DNA from: Agelas oroides
Lineage: Eukaryota; Porifera; Demospongiae; Agelasida; Agelasidae
Assembly: GCA_949130485.1 (NCBI GenBank)
Contig: OX422183.1
Location: 1,879,436 to 1,943,435 of the forward strand
Direction of reading: 5' to 3'
Length of the DNA: 64,000 bases
Both the position numbers and the translations under genes were made by a program. The notes beneath the pieces were generated by a model. It was not told the DNA's origin. It saw only the letters and a program-made list of their open reading frames with translations, and made no database searches. Below, one piece after another: positions 31,683 through 43,039 of this stretch. Numbering within the stretch: the stretch's first letter is position 1; each line of letters opens with the position of its first letter.

Positions 31683-32400
31683 CAATGGCCATGCACACAA
31701 AGACATGATGATGAGAGACTAAGTGTATTTACTTTGATACTACAGTTCCAGGAGCATAGTATCAAAAATGTGCTGGCTTTACACTTTTCTTATTTTAATA
31801 TGTTTAGGGTGCGGAAATTTGAGGACCACGCGTACCAATTACTACAGTATTGTCGCGGAACCGAACAAATCTTTGCCGTGAAAGGACCTGTTGACATCAC
31901 TACTAATAATTGCATCATACACATGGCTTTCTTCAATAGCTACTGTACTAGTAGTATACCTGAAAGATTGTTCACGCTGCTGAATCTAAGATGCTGTCGT
32001 GTACCAGAGCTTCAAGAGGCGGGCTGTGGCGACAGTGCAGCGCAGTACTGCAGCGGAGAAGTTTCTCTAAGGCTGTTCATCCTGGGATCAGCAGGCAACA
32101 AGTCTGTAAATAGTTCGTAAATTGTTGAGCCTAGGTGTATCTGTATATTTTACTATGTCTATATGTTATGCTGTATACATAGCTGCATGCCAAGGAGGGG
32201 AGAGCTTCAGGAGTGAGACTGCAATAGTGGTTGCCATGAGCGGGTTGGGAGGTCGAAAAAAAACAACAACGTAGCACACAGCATTGTATTGGTCTGGGGC
32301 GGGGCCATGCTCTCCCTGGAAATTTTTTCAAAATTAGACATTCTGAGAGGATTATTGGTAGGAGCACAGTAATGCGTCATCCCTGCATGCTGCGTGCTGA
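31683..32400. other. No recognisable gene
   Basis: A plus-strand frame at 31734-32120 (with FEDHAYQLLQYCRGTEQIF) has no recognisable family and no supporting splice sites. The start of the stretch (GAGAGACTAAGTGTATTTAC) matches sequence at 50195. Confidence 0.4.
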
Positions 32401-32418
32401 AGCGGGTTGGTATGAATG

Positions 32419-32912
32419 TACTTTATGTAGAAAAAGACCCCTATACTATAAGGGTCTTTTTTATGTAAACTGATCCCTATACTATATGGGTCTTTTTTAT
32501 GTACAAAGCCTCCTATATATATGGGTCCATCTTATGTATTGCTCCACCCATTCTACATAAGATGGTCCCTATATATTTACAATGTCATAGCTACTATTAT
32601 GGGTCCATCTTATGTACACTGATTATTGTGGGGTCTTACTCCTGTACATAAGATGGTCCCTATATATAGAGAGTCATAGGTACTATTATGGGTCCATCTT
32701 ATGTACACACCGATTATTGTAGGGTCTTACTCCCACAATAATTGGTATATATAGGAGGCTTTGTACATAAAAAAAGACCCATATAGTATAGGGAACTTCG
32801 TACATAAAAAAGACCCATAAGTAGTAGTACATAAGAAAGACCCATATAATATAGGGATCAGTTTACATAAAAAAGACCCTTATAGTATAGGGGTCTTTTT
32901 CTACATAAAGTA
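32419..32912. mobile_element. ~490-bp foldback of AAAGACCC/GGGTCTTT repeats
   Basis: Almost the entire unit is one palindrome. The left side begins ACTTTATGTAGAAAAAGACC and the right side ends with its exact complement. Within each arm, short modules (CCCTATACTATA, GGGTCTTTTTTATGTA, TGGGTCCATCTTATGTA) repeat several times in both orientations. TA flanks both ends. No coding sequence is present. Confidence 0.8.
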
Positions 32913-33244
32913 TGATTGATACCACCCGTGCTGAAGCCACTTTGACTATGTAGTTTTCAGCCAAAAAAATATAAATTACGCGCGAAGCGGAAAATTTCTA
33001 TGCATTATAACTTCCAGTGGTCAGGAAGCTCTCTCGTTGCGCGCTCGCAAACATGATTCGCATCTGCGTGGTTCCTGGGATACCCCGTCACGCGGGTAGA
33101 TATAGTCGCTCTCCTCGAATACTATACCTAAGGGTCAAATATGGGCCACTCTGTCATTACATTTTGCTGTGCATGACCACGAGTGTCAAGCGTACACCAG
33201 CCTGCGGATCCGCCTATTAGAAGCGACGCACAATCAAACAGTAC

Positions 33245-33350
33245 TCTCGTCCCCGGGACCGGGTGCCGAGACCAAACTTATCGCGCGCGTCGTACCCGAC
33301 GAGCCCGCAGGGCGCGCAAGAAAGATTTGGTCTGGTGACGAAACTACGAA
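33245..33350. mobile_element. Short relative of the GTCTCG MITE
   Basis: CTCTCGTCCCCGGGACCGG on the left and TTTGGTCTGGTGACGAAACT on the right resemble the ends of the 7875 element. The core is GC-rich (TATCGCGCGCGTCG). Confidence 0.4.
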
Positions 33351-33499
33351 TAAACCAGAAAGCTATATTGTGAGCTCAAGTGTTGCATGCATGCAGTGAC
33401 TAATATGATAGTACAGAATTAGTTCTGCAGAGCAGCGCCTTTCATGATAGCCCATGCAGCTTTTCTTCACTTACAAAAGGGTGTGGTTTAGCGCTGGCA

Positions 33500-33568
33500 G
33501 GCGCGAGATTTGTGCATCTGGGCGTGAGAGCGTGAGATTTGTGCATCTGGGCGTGAGAGCGTGAGAAT
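33500..33568. repeat. 32-bp direct repeat
   Basis: GTGAGATTTGTGCATCTGGG followed by CGTGAGAGC occurs twice in tandem, next to the hAT MITE. Confidence 0.75.
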
Positions 33569-33894
33569 CAGTGGCGTAGCCAGGATGAGCAAGTTACGTG
33601 GAACAGCATGGGCACACTCAGTGCGTGCGTAGCACACATCTGCTAGGGGACCTAGGGCATGCTACCGCCATAAAAAATTTTTTCTAAATTATACACTCTG
33701 AGATCGCTTCTGAGGCCGTTTTCAGCCACAATATACAATTCTTTCCTGTATGCTCGCTTCATGTCCGCATCATGAGAAACTTGCGATCGCACATGCTAAT
33801 AACTGATTCTTGACCTTACATTATTTTTACCCGGGCACCAGCGAATTTTACGTGGGCACAGGCCCGGGTATGCCCGGGTGTAGCTACGCCACTG
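33569..33894. mobile_element. hAT MITE with perfect 8-bp target duplication
   Basis: A 326-bp element opens CAGTGGCGTAGCCAGG and closes TGTAGCTACGCCACTG; GTGAGAAT occurs directly before (33561-33568) and after (33895-33902). The inner right side carries CCCGGGTATGCCCGGG. The ends and the 8-base duplication are diagnostic of hAT. It has no transposase. Confidence 0.9.
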
Positions 33895-34227
33895 GTGAGA
33901 ATGACCTGCAAAGCGTAAGACTCATGCCGGAGGCGTGAGACTTGCTAGCTCTGCCGCTATACAGCAATTCATATGGGGTAGGGCTGGTATAAATATCACG
34001 GAGGGCGAAAGTTCATGAAGTTTGTCACTAACAACACGTTAATTTCTATAAAGAGAGATTTATTGTAACTTCTTGTCTATAGCTAGTGACAACCTGCATG
34101 GTAAACTATTTTGCGCAGCTGCAATGGAGACTGCAACTGTCTCAGCTGGATGTAGCTACCCTGGGGAGAGGAGGAACATGGGCTCGCCATTACAGGTGTG
34201 CATGTAGTGTCTTGTGTAGGAGAAGTA

Positions 34228-34611
34228 CAGTGGAACCCCGCTTAACGGACACCCCTCAACAGCGGACACCCACGATATAACGGACAATTCCGAAAGTCCC
34301 GACTGTCCTTCCGTTCACTTCAATACTTAAGCAACCCCTGAATAGCGGACACCCCGCTACTCCGTATAACGGACAGTTTTCGCGGTCCCAATTGTAAGCA
34401 AACAATACTTAACGACCCCGATTTAGCGGACACTCGTCGACCTTTTCAGCAAGATTGTCCACCATCGCTGCTGTAGTTAACAACTTGACATCAGATTAGT
34501 GCTGTTATCGTAGTATTATCCACTGCTTAGCCTTCCCTGCCAGCGTGCAGCAAAGCGAAACCTCTGAAAACGCAACCGGAAGCCCCTTTGTTAGGGACAC
34601 CACGCTATATG
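34228..34611. mobile_element. Pogo-like MITE truncated by a LINE
   Basis: It begins TA-CAGTGGAACCCCGCTTAA and follows the complete copy at 3445 closely for about 380 bases up to GGGACACC, where the LINE tail (ATGAATGAATGAA) begins. The missing right end is not found beyond the LINE pair. Confidence 0.75.
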
Positions 34612-37600
34612 AATGAATGAATGAAATATTTTATTAGAGTGACACGCGATATGCCCGGCCTGATTAGGCCTATGAGTCACTAAAAACAGGTACAAAATAA
34701 TGGTTAAGTATACATGCAGATATTACAGATTTAAAAGCTGGTTTCTAGTTTTATACAAATGTTTCCCAATTATTTTACAATGGTTATTTGCACTAAGGAT
34801 GTACTTAAATTTATCAATAAGGGTAAGGGAGGTAAAAGAAGTATCTAAGTCGGATAAACAACTGAAAAAGGTAGAACGTAAATGATCTAAAGCTGGACAC
34901 AACATAACAAAATGAAATTCAGTTTCAACAGCGTCTGATGAACACAATCTGCAGGTCCGGAGGTGGTATGGTGTTTTTGGTGCCCTATATCGGCCTGTCT
35001 CAATGTGAAGTGGGAGACAGCCCCCTCGGAGGGCAGCCATGACCCACCGGTGACCCCTGCACAGAATACCACTAATGTAGCACTCTTGCCTAGGTTGTTG
35101 TTTTATAACTCTATAGTTATGTAGCCTACCCCCTGAGTCTGTACAGTAGGTATTATGGTCCCAGATTCGCATTCTCCATTTGTGGTTGGCTTTATCGGTT
35201 AATTTAGTGATGACTATGGCTTGAAATTCCTTAGGAGATAAGCTAGTTACATTATCTGGGTTTAAGTGTCCTAGGTTAATCTGAGTGAGCAATTTATTTG
35301 CATGAAAGCACCAGGTAGGTTTACTCTTATTGCCTAGTTCTAGTGACCATTTAAAAATCTTTTTAGTAAGACGGCTATCATCCATAGTAGCAAGACGGAA
35401 CCAGAGTTTGAGCATCTCAAACTGGTGTCTACACCAGACTGGCATCCATCCTGAGTCACCTTCTAATAGATCTACTGGGCAGTTTTTACCCACACCCAAA
35501 ATATGTCTAATTGCCTTGTTCTGAATGGTTTGTAACTTGGGGAAGGTTCTGTAACCCCAGACACCAGCCCCATAGTCCATTCTAGGTATTACTAGTGAGT
35601 CATAAAGTGAGCTGAATGCTTCAAAGGGAAAATTACCAAATTGTTTTGATTTAGCTATAAGAAGGCCCAAAGCTTTTCTGGCAGATTCACTAAGTGCATT
35701 AACACAGTTTTGGTAGTCTAAGTGTTCATCAAGCCAAACACCAAGGTATTTATATGAAGGCACAACTTCTAATTCTGAGGGGCCACATTTAAAATTGAAA
35801 GAGGTCCTAAGCTGAGATTTATGCCTAAAATGAACAATTTTTGTTTTGCTGGTGTTAATGTGAAGTCGCCAGGATTCACACCAGGTGTGTAATGTACTAA
35901 GCATACACTGTAGATCTTCCTCTGTTTCAGCCATGATAGCAATGTCATCAGCAAACATCAGGAGAGCTAAGAGAATTTCACCACATTTTACTCCTAAGTT
36001 AAGCTGCTTTATTTCTTCAATTAAACCATTGATGAAGAGATTGAATAATGTAGGGTAAGCAGACATCCTTGTTTAACTCCAGATGTTACAGGGAATGGTT
36101 CAGTGACGGTATCATTGACTCTAACACAGTACTCAGTATCTCTATATAGGCATTTTATAAGATCTAGGAATTTCCCACTAATTCCATAGTGACCTAATCT
36201 GTGCCATAGGAGGTCTCTATCTACACTGTCGAAGGCTTTTTTGAGGTCTACAAAGGCAACAAATGTTGGTGACTTGTTCAATTTTCTAGTGCTGATAATA
36301 CTACAGATTACAAAAAGATGGTCCAGACAGGAGCGGCCGGGCCTAAAACCATTTTGTTCATCCGATAGAATGCAGTTTGTCTCTGACCAGTCGGAGAGTC
36401 TAGCATTGAGAACTTTGCAAAAGACTTTCAGGACAACACTCTGGAGTGCAATACCACGGTAGTTAATGGGGTTTCTAGGTTCTGTGGTGTTGGGTTTCAA
36501 GATGGGGTGGATTAGTGCAGAGCACCAATCTGAGGGTACTAGGGCTGAGTCAAAACAAACTGAGAATAATCTATATAATAGTGGAATCAGGGCAGGGTGA
36601 TTTAGGTATGAACCTTGAACCTTATCAAGCCCGGGAGCTTTACCGAGGTTGAGTCTGGCAATAGCTAGTTCTACTTCATCAATTGAAATGGGGAGATTGA
36701 GTTCCTGGCAGTTGGATGAATTAGCAGGCGTATGAGTTGAGCTAGGAAGGCTGCAAATTATACTGGGAACAGAAAGGAAGCTTTGGTTGTACAGAGAATC
36801 AAAGCAACGTTTCCAAACCTGTAGCAAAGCACTAGGTTCAGACAACACCTCACCCTCAGCATTGACGACTTGGTTGGGGATTGTTTTTCTTTCAGCGTGT
36901 ATACCTATTTGTTTGAAGTTTCTCCAGAAGCTTTTGGAGTCATGCTTGCATTGTTGGAGCAATTGAATTTGTTTATTTCTTCTGTGATCTGCCTTGGCTT
37001 TCTTTATCGCTTTGTCGAAGGTTTTCTGGAGAGATTGGTAGGCCAGTTTTAGTTGGGTATTATCCTTCTGCTTTAACCATGCTCTTTGTTTAAGGGGTAA
37101 ACTTTGTTTGAGGGAATTAAGTCTAGGGTTCCACCAAGGGTGGCAGCATTTTTTATGCTTGGAGGGATCAATTCAGAGAATATCAGGTCACAAGTGTCTT
37201 CATGGCACGTTTGTAGAGAAAGGGGGGTGGTGTTATTGATTATATCCTCTATTCTGCTAAGTGCTAGGTCGGACTGCATGTAATTTTGTGGGATTTTAAA
37301 CTTGCACTTTGGGTTCGGGGAGTATGGGTTTTGAGATTGGTTAAAGGTGGGCTGAGAATCTATATAACTTAATGGACCATAGGAGGATAGAGTGGTCTGG
37401 GAGGTTACAATCAACTGGGATGTGGAATCTGTGAGAAACTTCAAGTGGTGATAGAACTGAGAATGGTCCAATAAGGTTCCATTAATTGTTCAGTGGGGAT
37501 GAGACAGTAGTCAACAACTGAGGAACCATTTGTGCTAATGAACGTAAAAGAGTCATTGTTACTGGATCCTCTACCATTGAGGAAAACCATTCCTACATCT

Positions 37601-38300
37601 CTGACAAACTCAATGAGCTCTTTACCATGGGTATTAGGGGAAGCTGTGTCTAGAATTACTCTCTTTGGTACAGAATCAGCAACTGCTTCTAAATCGATAT
37701 CCACTAGAGAGCCTATGCGGGCATTGAAGTCACCGCAAATGCATAACAGACCTGAGTCTTGGTATTTTGAAACTTGTAGCCTTAGGTTGTTAAAAAAACT
37801 CAAGTGAGATGTCACCTCTTGATGAATTACTGGGAGGTAAATAGCAGACACATAGAGAGATAGAGTGTTGGGAGGCTTGGTCTAGTAGTAGAACCCATAG
37901 AATACCTTCTGATTTATTATCTAAGACACTTACAGTAAATTTATGAAAAACTGTATCCTTCACCAGAAGCCCCACCCCCCCTGAGCCACGAATTGCTCTT
38001 TTGGATATTTGTTTATGGTTATTGCCTAACCAAGTATAGCCTTCTAGATGTATTTCATTATTCTCTCGTAAGAATGTTTCACAGATACCTATTAAGTCTA
38101 GATCCAGAGAATGTATTACTCTACTTCTAAATTGACTGTCTAAAGGCCAACCCCTAGTATTCCAGCAACCAGGCTTTAATGGGCAGTGCAACTCTGAGAC
38201 CAAAGACCTAGGTTTTAGCGTTGGTAATTCAAATGTGGTAGGGGACTGTAGGTAAAAGGGTGTGGTCTTAACTGGACAGGGGGACACCCTTGGATCATAC
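34612..38300 (-). mobile_element. Non-LTR retrotransposon, LINE family A, minus copy
   Basis: Read on the minus strand it has: an APE-like endonuclease (37441-38287, in two frames) with CWNTRGW near its start, GICETF, GGVGLLVKD, CGDFNARIG and SSVVDYCLIP; a reverse transcriptase across 36021-36962 and 34723-36066 with KAPGLDKVQGSYL, NGFRPGRSCLDHLF, FVDLKKAFDSVD, SGVKQGC and the catalytic FADD; and a C-terminal CRLCSS...H..C zinc-finger-like region. The 3' end carries ATTCAT-type tandem repeats. Frameshifts near 37070-37470, 37800 and 36050 disable it. It inserted in a pogo-like MITE. Confidence 0.88.
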
Positions 38301-40539
38301 CTGTTTGAATAGGTGGCCTCCGGGGGAGATGTTCTGGAAAAGGGAAACCTTGCTGGAAGTTGTCAGTCCGATCTAGCACTTAGCAGAATACAGTATATGA
38401 TCAATAACACCATCCCCCTTTCTCTACAAACGTGCTATAAAGACACTTGTGACCTGATATTCTCTGAATTGATTCCTTCTAATCCCTCCAAGCATAAAAA
38501 ATGCTGCCACCCTTGGTGGAACCCTAGACTTAATTTCCTCAAACAAAGTTTACGCCTTAAACAAAGAGCATGGTTAAAGCAAAAGGATAATACCCAACTA
38601 AAACTGGCCTACCAATCTCTCCAGAAAACCTTCGACAAAGTGATAAAGAAAGCCAAGGCAGATCACAGAAGAAATAAACAAATTCAATTGCTCCAACAAT
38701 GCAAGCATGACTCCAAAAGCTTCTGGAGAAACTTCAAACAAATAGGTATACACGCTGAAAGAAAAACAATCCCCAACCAAGTCGTCAATGCTGAGGGTGA
38801 GGTGTTGTCTGAACCTAGTGCTTTGCTACAGGTTTGGAAACGTTGCTTTGATTCTCTGTACAACCAAAGCTTCCTTTCTGTTCCCAGTATAATTTGCAGC
38901 CTTCCTAGCTCAACTCATATGCCTGCTAATTCATCCAACTGCCAGGAACTCAATCTCCCCATTTCAATTGATGAAGTAGAACTAGCTATTGCCAGACTCA
39001 ACCTCGGTAAAGCTCCCGGGCTTGATAAGGTTCAAGGTTCATACCTAAATCACCCTGCCCTGATCCCACTATTATATAGATTATTCTCAGTTTGTTTTGA
39101 CTCAGCCCTAGTACCCTCAGATTGGTGCTCTGCACTAATCCACCCCATCTTGAAACCCAACACCACAGACCCTAGAAACCCCGTTAACTACTGTGGTATT
39201 GCACTCCAGAGTGTTGTCCTGAAAGTCTTTTGCAAAGTTCTCAATGCTAGACTCTCCGACTGGTCAGAGACAAACTGCATTCTGTCGGATGAACAAAATG
39301 GTTTTAGGCCCGGCCGCTCCTGTCTGGACCATCTTTTTGTAATCTGTAGTATTATCAGCACTAGAAAATTGAACAAGTCACCAACATTTGTTGCCTTTGT
39401 AGTCCTCAAAAAAGCCTTTGACAGTGTAGATAGAGACCTCCTATGGCACAGATTAGGTCACTATGGAATTAGTGGGAAATTCCTAGATCTTATAAAATGC
39501 CTATATAGAGATACTGAGTACTGTGTTAGAGTCAATGATACCGTCACTGAACCATTCCCTGTAACATCTGGAGTTAAACAAGGATGTCTGCTTACCCTAC
39601 ATTATTCAATCTCTTCATCAATGGTTTAATTGAAGAAATAAAGCAGCTTAACTTAGGAGTAAAATGTGGTGAAATTCTCTTAGCTCTCCTGATGTTTGCT
39701 GATGACATTGCTATCATGGCTGAAACAGAGGAAGATCTACAGTGTATGCTTAGTACATTACACACCTGGTGTGAATCCTGGCGACTTCACATTAACACCA
39801 GCAAAACAAAAATTGTTCATTTTAGGCATAAATCTCAGCTTAGGACCTCTTTCAATTTTAAATGTGGCCCCTCAGAATTAGAAGTTGTGCCTTCATATAA
39901 ATACCTTGGTGTTTGGCTTGATGAACACTTAGACTACCAAAACTGTGTTAATGCACTTAGTGAATCTGCCAGAAAAGCTTTGGGCCTTCTTATAGCTAAA
40001 TCAAAACAATTTGGTAATTTTCCCTTTGAAGCATTCAGCTCACTTTATGACTCACTAGTAATACCTAGAATGGACTATGGGGCTGGTGTCTGGGGTTACA
40101 GAACCTTCCCCAAGTTACAAACCATTCAGAACAAGGCAATTAGACATATTTTGGGTGTGGGTAAAAACTGCCCAGTAGATCTATTAGAAGGTGACTCAGG
40201 ATGGATGCCAGTCTGGTGTAGACACCAGTTTGAGATGCTCAAACTCTGGTTCCGTCTTGCTACTATGGATGATAGCCGTCTTACTAAAAAAATTTTTAAA
40301 TGGTCACTAGAACTAGGCAATAAGAGTAAACCTACCTGGTGCTTTCATGCAAATAAATTGCTCACTCAGATTAACCTAGGACACTTAAATCCAGATAATG
40401 TAACTAGCTTATCTCCTAAGGAATTTCAAGCCATAGTCATCACTAAATTAACCGACAAAGCCAACCACAAATGGAGAATGCGAATCTGGGACTGTAATAC
40501 CTATTGTACAGACTCAGGGGTAGGCTACATAACTATAGA

Positions 40540-41304
40540 GAAAATGTAGAACATTGTGGGGGCCAGCCTGAGCAAGCTGATACAGAAATATTATATGTCA
40601 CTGATGAGTGACGTAATAGCCCCATCTTCCCATTGATAGAAAGCTGGGCAGGGGCTATGATGTAACGTATCAAGTCAAGCACCCTCCTACATACATGCAC
40701 ATCCATTTACCATTCACAGGGGGGTTTAAAAGTGTTCTTGTTTTGCTTTAAATGTCAAAAGTGTGCCAAATGAAAAGACGTGCTATGCATATATACACAA
40801 TCGTAATACATAACAGTGCCAGGAGCCGAGATAAAGGTTTGATTTGGATTCATGCCGGCTGCTCGTTGTTGGCGGACGCGCTCACGTAGTGTCTCTAGCC
40901 TGGATTGTCTAGCCTCGGGCTGTTCCATTGCTCTACGTTCGTGGTCGCGCTCGCGTAGTCTCTCTAGCCTGGATTGTCTAGTTTCGGGCTGCTCCCTCGC
41001 TCTGCGCTCGCGTCTAGCTAAAAAATTACGTTGATGGTCTTCGCTCTCGGTCTCTTTCGCGCCGACGCTGCAGCCTGGCGGTAGCCCTTTCCTCTCGCTC
41101 AAGACGCAATCTCTCTCTCGCACTCGTACTCAACGTGCACGTACAAATTTCGTAAATCCGCAGATTTAAAATTTCCGGCACGTACAAATTTCGTAAATCC
41201 GCAGATTTAAAATTTCCGGTAAGTGGTCGGTCCGTCCATAGATAGATACACACACCCTGGGCAATGCAGTCACGCTAGTGTGGGGCTCGCTCAGGCTCGC
41301 CCCA
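40540..41304. mobile_element. Insert A in LINE: GGGGGC-ended element with Arg/Glu-rich frame
   Basis: It opens TGTAGAACATTGTGGGGGCC and closes GCTCGCTCAGGCTCGCCCC, interrupting the LINE. On the minus strand at 40755-41123 is a frame of repeated basic/acidic helices (EQPETRQSRLERLRERDHE, EQPEARQSRLETLRERV). A 60-base direct repeat containing GCACGTACAAATTTCGTAAA lies at 41137-41220. The frame resembles the Arg/Glu-rich segment found in insert B. Confidence 0.6.
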
Positions 41305-41335
41305 ATAAAACAACAACCTAGGCCAGAGTGCTACA

Positions 41336-41944
41336 CTAGGTGAATGCACAGCATTGTGGGGGCGAGCGTGAGCTCGAATGCGATGGATGCGCAAGGTCCA
41401 TGTTGTTCATGGATGAGTACAGCTTTGGCACATGCTTGTCTTGGTTACAGCGCATACACTCAGTAGAGTGTGAGCGAAGCTGAAGGCCTGGGAACGTCTC
41501 CGAGCATGTAGTACATTTCTGCATTTCCAACGCAGCAATCTCTGCATGAAAGTTCCGCATCTTAGCCTGAACAGAGGGCTGTTCAAACAAAGGCAGCTGT
41601 GACTGTTGTCCTCTTTGCCCTTCCCTGTTACACTGTAGTCTGGCCTCTCTCTCTTCTTCAGTCTCAGTGGCCAACCTGTGACGTTGGTTGGCACTCATCC
41701 GCTGTAGCCTGGCTGCTTTCTCTTCTTCAGTCTCAGAGGCCAACCTGTGACGTTGGTTGGCACTCATCCGCTGTAGCCTGGCTGCTCTCTCCTCTTCAGT
41801 CTCAGAGGCCAGCCTGTCCCTCATCTGCTGAAGCCTAACTGCTCTCTCCTCTTCGCTTTCAGTTGCCAGACTCTGACGTCGGTTATCGCGTATTTGCCGC
41901 AATCTGGCGTCGGCGCGTCTAGCCCTATCTCTTGCTCTTCGCAC
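41336..41944 (-). pseudogene. Arg/Glu-rich coiled-coil plus Cys motif, Helitron-neighbour type
   Basis: A 202-residue frame with five or so repeats of about 24 residues on the theme ASETEEERAARLQRMSANQR, followed by a domain with KCTTCSETFPGLQ and then CMRCNQDKHVPKLYSSMNNM. Similar repeat-plus-CxxC arrangements precede the helicase part of Helitron-like and PIF1-like proteins in invertebrates; that comparison is from memory of the families. The frame stops soon after NNMD, where the downstream domains should begin, so it is probably a truncated passenger of insert B. It may continue upstream to about 42070 through further Arg/Ser sequence interrupted by a stop. Confidence 0.5.
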
Positions 41945-42277
41945 TCTCAGCCATTCCTCTCTCTGTTCCGCGGTTTCAGAGGCACGACGAGCTCTCTCTC
42001 GCTCTCTTTTACGCTACAGTCTGTCTTCTCTATTCCCTGATGACTCGGGGACTCTTGCTGAAGAATTGCTATACGACTCCATTGTAGAACACGTGGCGTC
42101 TGCACTCATAGATAATGTATTATCTATGCTGCACTATACGTATTTTATAGACGTTACGTGCGTTAAATTGGATAAGCTTAGGATATGCGGCACGACGTAC
42201 GACACATAATATATAATATATATATATGAAAGTCCCGTTAGCATCACTAGAAGGGGGCTCGCTCACGCTCGCCCCGA
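41340..42277. mobile_element. Insert B in LINE: related element with heptad-like coil and Cys motif
   Basis: It opens GCATTGTGGGGGCGAGCGTG and closes GCTCACGCTCGCCCCG, sitting between LINE bases that continue on the other side with TTAGTGG. Its minus-strand gene is described separately. The pair of inserts, and the solo ends elsewhere, define an element family whose transposition mechanism is not evident. Confidence 0.65.
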
Positions 42278-42748
42278 TTAGTGGTATTCTGTGCAGGGGG
42301 TACCGGTGGGTCATGGCTGCCCTCCGAGGGGGTTGTCTCCCACTTCACATTGAGACAGGCCGATATAGGGCACCAAAAACACCATACCACTTCCGGACCT
42401 GCAGATTGTGTTCATCAGACACTGTTGAAACTGAATTTCATTTTGTTACATGGTGTCCAGTTTTAGATCATTTACGTTCTACCTTTTTCAGTTGTTTATC
42501 CGACTTATACTTCTTTTACCTCCCTTACCCTTATTGATATATTTAAGTACATCCTTAATGCATTTAATCATTGTATAATAATTGGGAAACATTTGTATAA
42601 CTTGTATAAAACTAGAAACCAGCTTTTAAATTTGTAATATCTGTATACTTAACCATACTTTGTACCTGTTTTTAGTGACTCATAGGCCTAATCAGGCTGG
42701 GCATATTGCGTGTCACTCTAATAAAATATTTCATTCATTTATTCATTA

Positions 42749-43039
42749 TAGTCAGAGTCCCAAACATGTCTCAGGTGCTATATAGCATTCAGTCTATCAA
42801 TCTTTAAACATCTTCCTTGTGGAAAGTTAGGTCAACTTCCAGCAAAAATCAATGAAGTGAGCCTAGCTATTTCAATACACTACCTATAGCTGACTGAAAA
42901 TGTGTGTATATCTACAATGGTCACACACTAGAACTTAGCTACTACAATTATATTTCAGTGCAACCTAATGCTGGAAAAAAATAATAGAAAACTCAAGGTC
43001 CAATTTAGTTTAGAGTTCAACTATAGTCTACAGAGTGAG
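42749..43039. other. 3' flank of EF-hand paralogue 3
   Basis: Inverted copy of 19305-19575 (TCAATCTTTAAACATCTTCC, GGAAAGTTAGGTCAACTTCC, AATATAT-type UTR sequence). The LINE pair abuts it directly at 42748. Confidence 0.6.

Larger units (their letters stand above)
38360..42748 (+). mobile_element. LINE family A, plus copy, 5'-truncated and interrupted twice
   Basis: This copy starts at CAGTCCGATCTAGCACTTAG, inside the region after the endonuclease, and runs through the reverse transcriptase (38360-39629 and 39584-40549, with NGFRPGRSC, SGVKQGC and FADD). It then continues in two further pieces: 41305-41339, and 42278-42748, which ends in the same 3' tail. It matches the minus copy almost base for base and shares the identical frameshift between SGVKQGCLL and PTLFNLF. 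FVVLKKAFDSVD replaces FVDLKKAFDSVD, losing a catalytic-site aspartate. It is dead. Confidence 0.85.

Noticed and set aside
31734-32120. 128-residue plus-strand frame as a gene
   Set aside because: No recognisable domain, repeats on both sides, and no splice or promoter support.
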